NCBI GenBank assembly: GCA_008704415.1
Contig: VXIS01000149.1
Coordinates: 43,842 to 107,841 of the forward strand
Length of the DNA: 64,000 bases
Origin: Sphaerosporella brunnea
Lineage: Eukaryota > Ascomycota > Pezizomycetes > Pezizales > Pyronemataceae
Direction: 5' to 3'
Position 1 is the stretch's first letter. Each line of letters starts with the position of its first letter. The notes beneath the pieces were generated by a model, which was not told the origin of the DNA, made no database searches, and saw only the letters and a list, made by a program, of their open reading frames with translations. Shown piece by piece: positions 34,001 to 45,631 of the stretch. The position numbers were made by a program, and so were the translations under genes.

Positions 34001-36669
34001 TCTAGCGTGAGTGACTCCAGAAGAAGCTCGAATTACAATGCCAATGGACAGCGTTATTCCGAGACCCCAGCGTCTTCAATGGCACCGACCATCGAGCGAA
34101 GATCGGCTTCCATTCATTCGGTCGAGCCGAAGGAGACCCCTGATACGAAGCGACTCAAGAAGCGCCGGCATCTCCTCAAGGAGCTCGTTGACACAGAGAG
34201 CGCCTTCTTCCGGGATATGACCGTCGCGGAAGAAATTTATAAAGGATCAGCCAATGCCTGTTACGCGATCACCCCAGAGGACGTAAAGGTTTTGTTTGGA
34301 AATACGGATGCCATTGTGCAATTTTCGAAGGGGTTCCTGGAAGTTTTGAAGCTTTCTGTCTCCAGTGTCTATGTCATGCGCCGAGGCCCGAGTGGTCTTC
34401 AAAGCAGCGCTGCAAGCATTGCGAACTCAGTCACCAGTGATGATCGTCTGGAGGAAGCTACGGACGATGAGCGTGATCGAAAAACGTACGTCGGCGAAGC
34501 GTTTGCCGAAGTTATGTTCAAGATGGAAAAGGTTTATGCCGATTATTGCAAAAATCATTCCGATGCAGCGACCAGGCTTCAGCGGTTAGAGGCTGTACCC
34601 GGCATTGCTATTTGGCTACAAGAATGCAAAGCTTGCGCTGAAGATCTCACTAACGCCTGGAACCTTGAATCCTTACTCATCAAACCGGTTCAGCGAGTGC
34701 TTAAATATCCTCTGCTCCTCAAAGAAATTTTGGAGTGCACTCCTCCTGATCATCCCGACTATGCGGCACTACAAATCGCGACCAGAGAGATGAGTTTCGC
34801 TGCCGCTCGCATTAACGAGGTGAAGCGGCGCAAAGATATGGTCGAGAAGATTGTTGGTCGCAAGCGTAACGAGACCGACCTTAGGCATGGCTTCGCCAAA
34901 GGCTTGTCTAGACGCGCGGAAAAGCTCAAGCAGTCTGTGGGTCTTTCGGACAGTGTGGTCGATGAGACGTACAACAAGCTGTTTGAAAACTACAATATGC
35001 ATTGCGCGCAGGTAGAAGTGATCGCTCGGGACATCGAGATATACGTCCAGGAGATCGAGAGTCATGTGGAGAAGTTTATTCAATTCACCCAATCGATGAA
35101 GGAGTTCGGAACCGCAATTCCCACCCGACATGCTCACATGGAAACCCGTTGGGCCATTTTTGATAATACGATGAAAGCTGTGGCGAATACTTATCTACAG
35201 GAGCACGTAGGTTATCTGCCAATTGCCCGAGTTGCCGTACTAACAGCCCGTTAGAAGCTCAGGGTGAAGCGGCATGCAATTGATCCACTAATTACGTTGC
35301 TGAAACTCCATGAGAGTCCTCAGATAATCATGACCAAGCGCAACAACAAGGCCGTTGACTATGCGAGGTATAAACAGATCCTAGACCGAAAAGATACCCC
35401 GGACAAGCGGACGACGGAGCTCGCGGAAGCGTATGTTGCTTTAAATGAAACGTTGATAGAGGAACTACCCAAGCTGTTCATCCTTACCAAAAAGTTGGTT
35501 GATGCAGTGCTCTTCAACTTTATCGACCTTCAGGCGCAATGGATGAATGACTGGGCCTCGAAGATTAAAATGTCGTTCATGGAGATGGAGATGCCTCTCC
35601 AATTGGATGAGCTTGTGAACTCTTTTGCGGGTTCATTTACCTACAATGAGTCAGTTCTGATGAAGTTGAGCATTTGCAATGGTTGGTCAAAGAAATTTTG
35701 ACAGCTCGGATGGACGCTGATGAAGGAAAACAGGTTCGCTCAATGCCATCCAATTCCCCAACGCGGCAAACACGATGTCGCCAACAGGAAACATCGTAAC
35801 CCTTGATGCATTTGAGAAAACCTTTCCCCGCCCTAGAACTGCGGATGCAAGCAACCGAGATCGGGATAGGGCCATGTCTTTAACAAACCAGTCTCCGACA
35901 ACAGTTGCCAACTTTGACTTTTCCGAGCGAAGACACAGTGGGGGTGCTCCTGTATCACCTCCGGCGACTGGTGTACCCAGCATGGCATTGCCTCCACTCC
36001 TTGGCGTAAACAGTAGGATCAGAGCAAGCTCAGTTGCCAATATCCCGACCCGTGGTCAGGGCAGCGCATTATCGGCGACTCATCCCTCGCCGCAACGTTC
36101 GTACTCTGCGGCAGCGCCTGACAACCTTTCTGGGTCTCAGCAATCGTTCTTCCAAGAACGGTCCAGTATGCCTCGCCCTTCATACACCGCCGGCGCTCCA
36201 GCTCCCCTCACTCTGTCGTTGAAACGAACTGAAGCTCCATCTCCATCACCTCCACTTCCGAGTGCAGCCTTCTCGTCGGCGATGCCCATGGAGGACGATC
36301 GCGACAGGGAATCGTCCAATCCGTCTTCTCGCGCACAATCGCGTTCGTCCAACCGTTCCCGCCAAGAACCTCCTCGAAGGACCTTGACCATCTCGAGCAA
36401 TGACAAAGCGATGTTCATCGCCGCCAGTCTCTACGAGTTCAAGCTACCCTCTCCCCGCCGCGAAGCCGGATTCCCTTACCTCAGCTATGTCCAGGGTGAG
36501 ATCTTTGACGTAAGTTCCCTCTCCCCGCGGAAGGAAGGACCTGAAAGCTCACGAGTAGTAGGTTATTGGCGTTAAAGGCGAAATCTGGCTTGCTCGAAAC
36601 CAGGATGACTCCTCGGGAGAGATTGGGTGGATCTGGTGCAAGCACTTCACGCGACTCCCGGAGGAATAG
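31013..36669 (+). CDS. Rho guanine-nucleotide exchange factor with DH, BAR and SH3 domains (Gef1/Tuba type)
   Basis: Four exons (31013-35206, 35255-35681, 35734-36509, 36562-36669; introns 48-52 nt) give 1834 aa. Residues 1-1040 are disordered, Ser/Pro-rich, with SQ/SP sites, acidic segments and a Pro-rich PPPTPPPKDVPPRPP stretch that could bind SH3 domains. The DH domain begins RRHLLKELVDTESAFFRDM (about 1048) and includes LLIKPVQRVLKYPLLLKEIL, the conserved helix that contacts the GTPase. A BAR-like helical region follows (RFAKG-type start, then KLRVKRHAIDPL and YKQILDRKD). The last two exons encode an SH3 domain (AASLYEFKLPS, GEIFDV, IGWIWCKHF). The closest described architecture is S. pombe Gef1 / animal Tuba, which activates Cdc42 at polarity sites; function here is by family. 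Confidence 0.9.
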
Positions 36670-37416
36670 GCTTCCTCTCCGGAGTGGGCGCATCTGCATG
36701 CGCGTGCCGGATTAATGGCGAGGAGCGGTGTTTAGATCTGTCTCTGTTGGGTTCTGCGTTACGCTTGGCATAGCGACGGGGCATTGCACGTTTTTTTCTT
36801 TTGTTCTGCTTTCCCTTTTTTCCCTTGAACTGATAACAGCTTTTATTGTTGCACGTATGGGCGGGGGGCAGGGGATATTGGGCTATTTGGTTGTTTGGGA
36901 GGGGTTCGGATGTCGCAACTTTTAACCAGGTTCTAACGTTGTGTGTGTGTTTGCGTTTTTTACACTACGAGATACCTTCTTATGCTTGCCGTCTGTTTCT
37001 TGTGTTTTTTTCCGTGTCTGAGATATCTCTCTGTTTGCTTTGTGTTTTTTTTGTGTGTTAACATGGGGTGGCGTCTTTGTTAGCTTTTTTGGGCTGCGAA
37101 TACCAGTTGCTTTTTGGATTGTGAATTTTGATTCCATATCTATGGGAATTTGTGTCCGTGGGGCTAGATGATAAAGAGTAGCGGGTTGTCAATTAGGTGA
37201 GTAGCTTCAGTGAGCTGTACTTAGGTGCGTATTTATATACTCGGTTCTACCGGGCAGCGACTTGTGGCTGACCGGAGGATGAGGGACGAGTGCTAGGAGT
37301 GTATTTTTTACTATTTAGAGAGCCTCATTTCCAGCAAGCCAAGCAATCAACATCGTTCCTAGGCCTCATCCCCCGCCCTGGCTGACCTCTGGCCACAAGC
37401 CGCATCAGATGGCTTA
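36670..37416. other. T-rich 3' flank of the Rho GEF
   Basis: The region is T/G-rich with no open frame worth calling. It is probably the 3' UTR of the GEF, followed by spacer. Confidence 0.5.
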
Positions 37417-37533
37417 GGGCCCATTTGGATATCCTCAGTATGATGCGAAACAGCTGGTTCAACCAACTATCTCTTGGCCAAGCCTGGGAAAACGGCCGTT
37501 TTCGCCCATATACCGGGCTATCCAAACGGGCCT
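37417..37533. repeat. candidate short Tourist/Harbinger-type MITE
   Basis: It begins TTA|GGGCCCATTTGGATATCC and ends with the near-complement of GGCCCGTTTGGATAGCCCGG. The ends share the GGGCCCRTTTGGAT core with the element at 38106-38392 (GTCTGGAT there). The TTA on the left fits Harbinger's TWA target, but the right-hand copy is not clean. Confidence 0.45.
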
Positions 37534-37789
37534 CCCCCACGTTGCGCTAACAAATTGCTAGGCAGGCAGCATAGGTGTAGGACTGAGGTTCAAGGCGCAC
37601 GCAGTTCAGAGAAACATTCTGGTGGCACGCCAAGCTGTTTCGCGCAACGGACGGGGGTTCGTTCAATGGATGGATCAACAGAGAGGGACCATCGCCGGCA
37701 AAAGGGGGAGGGGGGGCCTTGCCGAGTTGAGGAGTAGCAGTAGCAGCGTGGCGTTGCCTATCTCCTAGGCGCCTTTATTTTCTTACGAA

Positions 37790-37965
37790 TCTCCTTGGTG
37801 TGTCCATCTACACGGTGCGATCTGCTTGTCTCCTTTCCTTAGAAGGGCCGCGGGCCCCTGTAGTAGTAGGCTTCGACCTAAGGGGTAGCAGAAAGTCTCT
37901 TCTTTTATATATGTCATGGCCGCAAGCGGCCAAATACATCATGATTAAAACAAACAAAGCAGCGT
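37790..37965 (+). mobile_element. 3' end of Tad1-like LINE, third copy
   Basis: CCTTGGTG...TTTCCTTAGAAGGGCCGCGGGC, then GGCCGCAAGCGGCC and ATGATTAAAACAAAC, match the tail of the copies at 440-570 and 4378-4500. No coding part is visible upstream, so this is a heavily 5'-truncated insertion. Confidence 0.75.
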
Positions 37966-38105
37966 GGCGCTAATCCCGGGTCAACGCCGAGGCAGTGATG
38001 GATAAACTTGTGTTTCTCTAAAACTAACGGGCAGCGAGGTCACTTTACGAGCCACCAGCCAGTGGTGCCTGAAGTGGTCTTTACGTTGATTTTCACGGTG
38101 CTTAA

Positions 38106-38392
38106 GGGCCCGTCTGGATTCGTGGTATTTAGGAGATAATGGTCGTTTGGCCTAAATAAATGAGGGTGAGTGGCGAAATGAGCCCCGTCAGTATCGCTGC
38201 GATGTCACCGTCAACCACCGCTCCCGCAACCACCCTGCCCGCTTCTACAAGAGACGACCCCACCGCCCGGCTGCCGCCCCGTCACTGCTCACTTCCTGCG
38301 GCCGAACCCAAACGACCCCCCCTCTTTAGCGAAAATATATTTTGGCCAAATGACCATTATCTCCTAAACACCACGAATCCAGACGGGGGCCC
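38106..38392. repeat. Tourist-like (PIF/Harbinger-type) MITE, 287 bp
   Basis: The left end is GGGCCCGTCTGGATTCGTGG and continues through TTTAGGAGATAATGGTCGTTTGGCC. The right end is its near-perfect complement, with arms of about 47 bp. The element is flanked by TAA at 38103-38105 and 38393-38395. A 3-bp TWA duplication plus GGGCCC-type ends are typical of Harbinger-derived MITEs. The right arm carries two extra C. The internal part is GC-rich and non-coding. Confidence 0.85.
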
Positions 38393-38876
38393 TAAGTTGA
38401 TAGAGTGGAGCAGAGTAGGTTACAGGCGCAGAGCGTTAAAAAAAAATTAAAAAAAAATTACATGGGTTCATGGTGACGTCCGGCGGCGGTAGGTATGGTG
38501 ACGGGCGCAACGCAAAATCACAAGGCTGAATCGCAAACTCTCCAGCTGCTGAGGCTCAATTTGCATCTAGGCCTCAAGCTTCCATCGACTTGAAGCCCCG
38601 ATAGTCCCTCTAAGAAGCCGGCGACACGCAAAAACGGGCCTGGCTATTTAGCAGGTTAAGCATTGGCGATCAAACGTCCCGGTGTTTTTTTTGTAGCAAG
38701 CAAAGCAAGGGGGGGTGGGGGGAGAGCTGCGTGTATTGATGATGTCAGAATTGGGAATCAACCCACTTTCACACAACCATGTGTGTGGGGGGGGGGGGAC
38801 GGCAGCAGCTCTATTTCAACGCCGCCTTCCTCTACGGCCACTCCACAAGTTCTCATCCATATCCACCAAACACACC

Positions 38877-39765
38877 ATGACTTCAGCCCCCGAATGTAAG
38901 CACATACTTCCCCTCACACCGTCCCCCAGCTAACACTGCAGACCACCTCATCTACTGGCGCGGCATCCCCGGGCGCGGCGAATTCGTGCGCCTCGCCTTC
39001 GAGGCCACAGGCACAGCCTACATCGACACGCCGGGCGGCAACGACGAGGTGGTAGCCGCGCTGTCAGAGAGCGACTACCGCCCGGTGCCGTTTGCGCCGC
39101 CGGTGCTCAAGAGCGGGGACATGGTGCTTGGGCAGACGGCGAACATACTGCTGTTTCTGGGGCCAAGACTGGGGCTGGTGCCGGACACGGAGAAGGGGCG
39201 ACTGCAGGTTAACCAGCTTGCGCTTACGGCGCTGGATCTGAGCGATGAGGCGAATAATGTGCAGTAAGCGCACCCAAACTCGGCCCGTGGGCTCTCCCTC
39301 CCAGTGGCTGACGCACCCCAAAACAGCCACCCTATCGGCGTCTCCCTCTACTACGAAGACCAGAAGCCTGAAGCCGCTCGCGCCGCAAAACTGTTCCGCG
39401 AGGAACGCATGCCCAAGTTTTTCGAGTATTTTGAAAAGGTGCTGACTGGAAATGAATGGTTGGTTGGCGACCAGCTGTCGTATGCGGACCTGGTTCTCTG
39501 GCAGGTTGTTGATGGGCTGAAGTTTGCGTATGCTCGCCCCTTCCACCAACGAAAAAAACATCCTCGCCTTCGGCTCGGTCGGTGGCTGACAGTATATAGC
39601 TTCCCCAAAGCTTCCAATCGTGTGCTGCGGCCGCTGGCGAGCTTGCAAAGGCACTATGAGCGGGTCAAGAATATTCCTAACGTCAAGAGATACCTGGAGA
39701 GTGATCGGCGGCAGCAGTATTCGATGTGGATTTTCAGGCATTACCCTGAGCTTGACGATAACTAA
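38877..39765 (+). CDS. glutathione S-transferase family protein
   Basis: Four exons (38877-38895, 38942-39263, 39327-39527, 39600-39765; introns 46, 63 and 72 nt) give 235 aa. The N-terminal thioredoxin-like domain reads YHLIYWRGIPGRGEFVRLAFE, in the style of sigma/alpha-like GSTs with the Tyr near the start. It then has FAPPVLKSGD (the cis-Pro of the glutathione site) and QTANILLFLG. The C-terminal helical domain holds HPIGVSLYYEDQK, GNEWLVGDQLSYADLVLWQVVDGL (the N-capping Ser-x-x-Asp motif) and ends RHYPELDDN. The last intron removes a region with a stop and joins KFA to FPKAS. A G run of about 12 nt (38788-38799) lies roughly 80 bp before the start. It conjugates glutathione to electrophiles; the substrate is unknown. 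Confidence 0.9.
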
Positions 39766-40024
39766 GCTGGTGGATGGACTGTCATACTGGAAGAACAGAA
39801 ATCCCCAATTAATCTATGGGGTAGGTATTTTCGCTGACCTACTCACTACTGCTGTATCAACAATGCTGTGATATCTATCGCATGCTCCGCAAACTCCGAA
39901 ACAAACGTAAAGCAAAGTTAGAAAAAAAACAAGTGGTCCTAGCAGTGGTAGCTTAACCACCCCTCATATTCTCCCTGCCACTTATCAGCCCCTCCTCCCT
40001 CACACATCCGGGGACAAGCAGCAC

Positions 40025-40686
40025 TCACGGCGCCCTCTCAATCTCCACCCTCCCTCTCGCCGCCCTAACATTCTTTTCCAACGTATCCCCCTCTCCCACC
40101 TCCTCATCCGCACAGCCGCACTTATAAACCTCGCCCAACAGCTTACAATCAAACTCACCCTTCCCCAACCTTGCATTAACCTGGTTGTGCAGAAAACAGC
40201 CCCAGGCGCTGGCCGCCTCGCGCGAGCTCGTCTGCGGCGGATACTGCTGCAGCAGTTTCTGGAAGTGGGCGGCGCACTCGCCGCACGGGTAGAGGCGCGC
40301 GAAGAGGTAGAGGTAGCTGGAGAGCGCGGTGCGTTCGGATGCTGAGGGCGTGGACGGGTACCGGGCGAGGGTTGTGTGCAGGAGTTTCCAGGCGGCGCGG
40401 CCGAGTTCAGCTCTGTAGACATGGGGGTTGAGCCCTTTTTTTGCAATTTTTTTTATTTTTACTTTTTGAAGAAGGGGGAGGGAAGTTACTTGGCGGTTTC
40501 GTTCCCGAGGTGCGGCATTATCGCTTCGCCGTGGAGAATTGGCGAGGGGATGTGGATTTCTGCGTGGCCGCCGGCTGCTGCTGCTGCTGGTGAGGCGGCA
40601 TTGTCGTTGCGCCGGGGGAGCAGGTGGTAGGTTGATAATAGAAAGAAGGCGGCGATTGCGGACAGGATTAGTAGTCGGAGACGCAT
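40025..40686 (-). CDS. ERV2: Erv2-type FAD-dependent sulfhydryl oxidase of the ER lumen
   Basis: Two exons (40490-40686, 40025-40412; 77-nt intron) give 194 aa. The N-terminus is a short cytosolic stub plus signal anchor (LRLLILSAIAAFFLLSTYHLL). The Erv/ALR domain contains AAWKLLHTTLARYP (FAD-contact W...H), LYPCGECAAHF (redox-active CxxC), WGCFLHNQVNARLGK (FAD ring stacking and the structural Cys) and a C-terminal CGC pair that can act as the shuttle disulfide, as in yeast Erv2. The enzyme makes disulfides de novo with O2 as acceptor and passes them to protein disulfide isomerase. The signal anchor plus C-terminal CxC favours Erv2 over the mitochondrial Erv1. Confidence 0.9.
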
Positions 40687-41130
40687 TTTTGTTTGTGCCG
40701 GCAGCCTGAGGGTTTTGTGGGGTGGGTTTGCGGAGAAGAAGGTTGACGCGTGGTTAACGTGGCAGCGCGGGTCCGGGGTTGGCTAGCTTCATCGTATCGT
40801 CGGTGATTGGAGAATTAAACGCCCTCGGGATCGTCACGTAAGTTGTTGGCACAGACCCCGGTGCTCTCCGCTCAATATCCAACAGGTACACTCTCGGTCG
40901 CTCTGCTCCAAGCAGAGCAATCCTATCTATCTATAGTGCAGGCGGCTCGAAACCAGCAGTTCGGCGGGCTCCGTTGGTGGAGATGTTGACGATAATCAAT
41001 GGAGTGGTGAGCTAGTGAGAACTCTGGGGAAGCCGGTCTTGCGTCTACTGAACAAGATGCGCTCTATAAAAATAAGATGCCAGCTTCCACCGGTTGCGCA
41101 ATCTCGCAAGCCCATTGAAAAAGTGAGGCG

Positions 41131-42030
41131 ATGGATTTGAAAAGCTTGGACCACCCAAAACAATCATGGCCAGGTGCCATCCGCTACCAGCTGCCTTTGG
41201 ACAGCGAGCTCGGGCTGGAGCATTGGGACGCTTTCACCGTGACACTGTTGGCTGTCCCTGGCCCCAAACTCTTGCAAATACACACAACAGCAATGGGGAG
41301 ACCGAGGAAGAGACTCATCCGATCACGAGAAGCTAGAGCTGTTGGTGCCAAGCGCAGACGTCTCGCTGAGGCCGAGCCTGAATCACAGCAAATCGCCGAG
41401 CCTGGAGTCCCAGACCTGGGTGAAGAGGTGGCTAAGGAAATAGAACGAGTCTTACGGGAGCGTGGCTTGTGGATAGACGGTGAGCCTGCACTGTCCGCCT
41501 GCACGCTTGAACTGACCGCAAACCACAAGACTTGCTTCTACAGTGCAGTAGCCCAAATCAAAACCACAGCCAAAAAACGAAGCGGGTTAAGGACCCCGAA
41601 TGTGCTGAGGGGGTGGAGGGCAGGCACTGCTGTGCGACGGCTATCCTATCTGCACAGCCAGATTTTAAGAAGGTGGTAGAGGACGCGGGACGTCTCATTA
41701 TGTTCTATCCAAAATATCATTGTGAAATGAACTGGATAGAATATTACTGGGGCGCTTGCAAGCACTATTCCCGCAAGCACTGCACACTCTCCCCGATATT
41801 CCACCCTCACACTAACATCTCTCGGGACTCCGTGAGGTTCTTCCAGAAGCGTTGGAATCCGTTAAACCATCGCCTATTTTTAAGTATTGGAGATGCACCC
41901 GGCGCATCATCCAAGCCTACCGGGACGGGGCCACGTTTGGTGACAAGCAGTATAAGGAACGGGTGTACAAGAGTCATCGGCGAGTTTCACAAAGGCCGCC
42001 TGAGGCGGACCTTGGTTGAGGGGGCAATTG
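41131..42030 (+). pseudogene. decayed DDE (Tc1/mariner-like) transposase
   Basis: Two plus-strand frames together hold pieces of a fungal DDE transposase. One has LSAQPDF, then MFYPKYHCEMNWIEYYWGACKHYSRKHC at about 41700-41783, the block carrying the last catalytic Glu in this family. The continuation KYWRCTRRIIQAYRDG and YKSHRRVSQRP (41880-41990) is in another frame. The upstream part (MGRPRKRLIRSREARAVGAKRRRL onward) is in a third frame. At least two frameshifts and missing sequence between the blocks make it non-functional. No clear terminal inverted repeats were found. Confidence 0.7.
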
Positions 42031-42130
42031 TATTGTGGAAATATAATCATTCAGGGTCCCCACCACTTTGCACGCTTCTACCACCGCTTCGACCACTTTC
42101 TGCACCATCCGCACGCTGTTAAAGTCAGGG

Positions 42131-43051
42131 AAATTTCGACCGGGCTGTAGGTTAATAGCCGCCCGCACCATACCTGCTTGCTTTTTTTTCGCTGCCAAGT
42201 TCCATAATGGGGCCGTTCTGCAGCTGTGGCGCTTAACAAGTAACTTCTACATGAGGTATGTAGGCGAGCTGACTTTGCATACCTGTACCTATGTAAGCAT
42301 CCAGCGGAGCTCGAGCTCGAGGGCAGGTCAAATCGACTGCGAGGACTTGCCGGTACCTCCTTGAGAGACCGTGGTAGTTGACGTATGACTCGCCCCGGCT
42401 GTTGTGGATTGGCTGGCTGGCTAGTTATACGACGTTTCTGCTCCCTTGAGGGTGCTGGGGCAAATTCAACATTTCCTTGGAGGGCGAAAAACTGTAACTG
42501 TCCACTTGCTAGGAGCTCGCAATTGCTCGAGTGACCATCAGTGATCGAAAAGTTCCATCGCATTCCTCGGCCTCCTTCCAGCTACCTACAGCAATCGCAT
42601 GTAAACCACCACCATTCTTTGCAGCTGCAACCACAGGCAGGCGGGCGTGCCGGGAGATGACTGTCTCTTGAGCAGAAGTAACTAGGGTTAGGGAAACAGC
42701 TTCGGTGCTTGCGTCTCCTCCCAGCTAACAAGCCAGTACAAGTACCCTCGAGAACAACATTAAGGCAAGTCTAACTAATGCGCCTCAACAACGCTCGAGA
42801 GCGGCGGCCTTGCCGCTATCGATGCACCCTTTTTCGGGGGTAAATCAATGCGGTTACCGGCTGGGGCAGTCCACGGCGCCAAAAAGGTGGTGGTCGTAAC
42901 CCTCGTGTGGTAAGTGGCCATGTATCTAACATGCGCTGTTTTAAAAGCTGTAGATAGCCCCACGTATATGTATGTCGTGCTTTTCCGCGTCTTCTTTCTT
43001 TCTTTCTTCTCCGTCTTTCTTTTCTTGCTTTTCTGCAGCAACCTATCGACG
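42131..43051. other. spacer upstream of the PLP decarboxylase
   Basis: I see no gene. Short direct runs (GGCT near 42410) and a pyrimidine-rich stretch with CTTT repeats (about 42985-43030) ending TTTTCTGCAG precede the start codon of the next gene. An upstream leader intron is possible. Confidence 0.5.
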
Positions 43052-44690
43052 ATGCCTGAAATCGCTCCCACCGCCTACGAGTTCCGCTCGGCCATCTCCC
43101 AGCTTGAGCGGGTCCTGATGGAAACCTATCTCCCTTCGACGCACTCCTGCCGAGAACCCATCCTCCCAAATGCCCAAGAACTCGACACGGCGGCGGATCG
43201 ACTGCTGGAGGAGCTTCCGCGGGAAGGAGTAGGCTTGACAGGGGTGACTCATCACCTCACGAAGCATGTACTACCAGCATGCAACGACTCCTCTCTGTCT
43301 CCGCATTACTATGGCTTTGTCACGGGCGGCGCCACCCCGGCAGCGCTGATGGGCGACATGCTTGCCACGATCGTGGACCAAAACGTGCAGGTGCATCTTC
43401 CGGAGGAGACGATCTGCACGACGCTCGAGTCCCGAACGCTGGAGATGTTACTAGACCTCTTCCATCTTCCGCGCGAGACGTGGAAGGGCCGGTCCTTTAC
43501 CACGGGCTGCACCGCATCTAATATCCTCGGGCTTGCATGCGCCAGAGAAGCCCTGCTGAGGGATAAGCTGGTGTTTGCTGGCTACGGCTTTGCGGATGCA
43601 TCCATCGCTGAACTGGGCTTCTTGGAGGCCTGTCTGCAGTCCGGCGTCAAGGGCATGCAGGTGCTGGCGGCTATGCCCCATTCTTCGGTCACCAAGGCCG
43701 CCGCTGTCGTCGGTATTGGTCGCCAGCAGGTGAAAAGCGTCAGTCTTGCGGAGGCTCCGTGGGAGTTCGACATGTACCAGCTAGAAGCGGCCCTGGACGA
43801 TGGTGTACGGCGGGGGATAGTCTCGATTATCGTGGCCGGCTACGGCGAGGTGAACACTGGACGGTTTGTGTCGAACCTCAGGGACATCCGATCCCTAGTA
43901 AACCGGTACGGCTCGGCCTGGATCCACGTAGACGCCGCATTCGGAATCTTTGCCCGCGTGTTCTCGAAGCTTGATGGTGCCCACAGCATGGCGGATGTGG
44001 CCGGATGGGCAGAACAGATTGGGTATGCAGACTCGATTGCGGGCGATGGCCACAAGCTTCTCAACGTCGTACGCCTCTCCCTCTCCCTCCTTCCAATATT
44101 CGAGTGATGCTTGTGTGTTCCGCATATATGCCTAACGGGAATAGCCGTACGACTGTGGATTCTTTTTCACCCGCACCGCAAACATCCTCGAGCAGAACCT
44201 TGTCAACGTGGCCCCGTACCTGGCCGCTCCACCAATAAGTGGCCCCCCTATCCCAAGCCCACTGAATATTCACCTCGAGAACTCGCGGCGCTTCCGCGCC
44301 CTCCCCGTTTACGCCACGCTTGGGGCGTACGGTGCTGCGGGATACAAAGACCTGGTGAAGCGATTGATCCTCCACGCGCGAGAAATCGCACGGGTGGTAT
44401 ATCGACACCCGGCGTATGAGCTGCTTCCAGTGGAAGACGGGACGGAGGAGGAGTGCATCAGTAGGGTATTCATGGTGGTTCTATTCCGAGCCAGGGACCC
44501 GTGGCAAAACCAGCTGCTGAGAGAGAGGATAAACGCTACGGGACGTATGTATGTATCAGCCACGGTTTGGGATGGAAAGCCCGCGGTGAGATGTGCGGTT
44601 GGGAACTGGAGGGTTAGCACGGATAAGAAAGGAACGGACGGCTGGGGAGTTGTTGAGGAAGTGTTACAGCAAGTTGGAGGCATGCTATAG
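43052..44690 (+). CDS. PLP-dependent group II decarboxylase (aromatic amino acid decarboxylase-like)
   Basis: Two exons (43052-44068, 44145-44690; 76-nt intron with a CTAAC branch) give 520 aa. Diagnostic features are: HYYGFVTGGATPAALMGDML (substrate-pocket loop); FTTGCTASNILGLACAR (phosphate and PLP binding); WIHVDAAFG, with the Asp that pairs with the pyridine N; and GDGHKLLNVPYDCGFF, with the Schiff-base Lys (about residue 335) at the exon junction. It lacks an obvious targeting signal. Fungal relatives are annotated as tyrosine/DOPA-type or glutamate-type decarboxylases; the substrate cannot be read from sequence. An open frame extends upstream to 42914, but the Met at 43052 gives the usual family N-terminus (MPEIAPTAYEFRSAI). 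Confidence 0.88.
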
Positions 44691-45470
44691 ACTGTTTTGC
44701 GAGGTGCGCTCGTGATTTACTCTGGACAGCTGTTGTAATTAGAGTCTGGGCAGCGATTGCTATTCTAGCATCATCAATTCGCGACTTGTCTTCGCGAATT
44801 TGTATCACCGAGTAAAAGAGAGAGGACGAGGGAGTAGGAGGGAAATGCCACTGGATTTGAAACATGATACGTTGGTATGGGCCGGTGGCTGTACGGCTCC
44901 CTAATTTGTCCGGGGGGGGGGTGGTGTTATGGTGTTTTCATAAGCGCACTTTGGCCACAGGCACAGGGACGTGTCACCCGCTGCATGGATGAGAAGTTCT
45001 GAGGTTTAATTGATTTTGTGACCATCTGCGTTTGCAGCGGATATCGAACCAAAAGGAGATACATAATACGAAGGCTGATACACACATGCATGCGCCTTAC
45101 AGAATATATTTCCACGTTAAAGCCCACAGCCATCCATCCAGCCACAAAGTGTGGCGTGCATAGCCAGGTAGCCTACCGACGTGGATCAGGGTTTCGTCTC
45201 CACACTGGCTCGATCATCGACGGCCCGCTTCTTTGTCGAGATCGGCAAGCAAGCCAGGCAAAAGTCAGATGCTTGTGACGTCGCGTGTCACCACTTAACT
45301 CACCACCAACTCACCACCCTTTTTGTCCTCCAGTTCGAGACGAGAATATGTGAACCTGACCTGACGCGCGAGGGCGCTGTCGTTGTTGTCTTCGTCGCGC
45401 GCTTTTGTTGTTGCTGTTTTAGCTCCTCAACAAAGTGTTCACCTGACCTTCTAGAATTACATACCCGCGC

Positions 45471-45606
45471 CTCCTCCTCCTCCTCCTCCTCCGCCTCCGC
45501 CTCCGCCTCCTCCTCCGCCTCCTCCTCCGCCTCCTCCTCCTCCCCCTCCGCCTCCTCCTCCGCCTCCTCCTCCTCCCCCTCCGCCTCCTCCTCTGCCTCT
45601 GTCCTA
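45471..45606 (+). repeat. 136-bp pyrimidine-only (CCT/CCG)n tract
   Basis: This is an almost uninterrupted TCC/GCC triplet array immediately upstream of the lipase start. All three frames stay open on both strands across it, which creates long Ser- or Arg-rich artefact ORFs. Confidence 0.9.
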
Positions 45607-45631
45607 CTCTGCTCGACATTCAAACTCCCCA

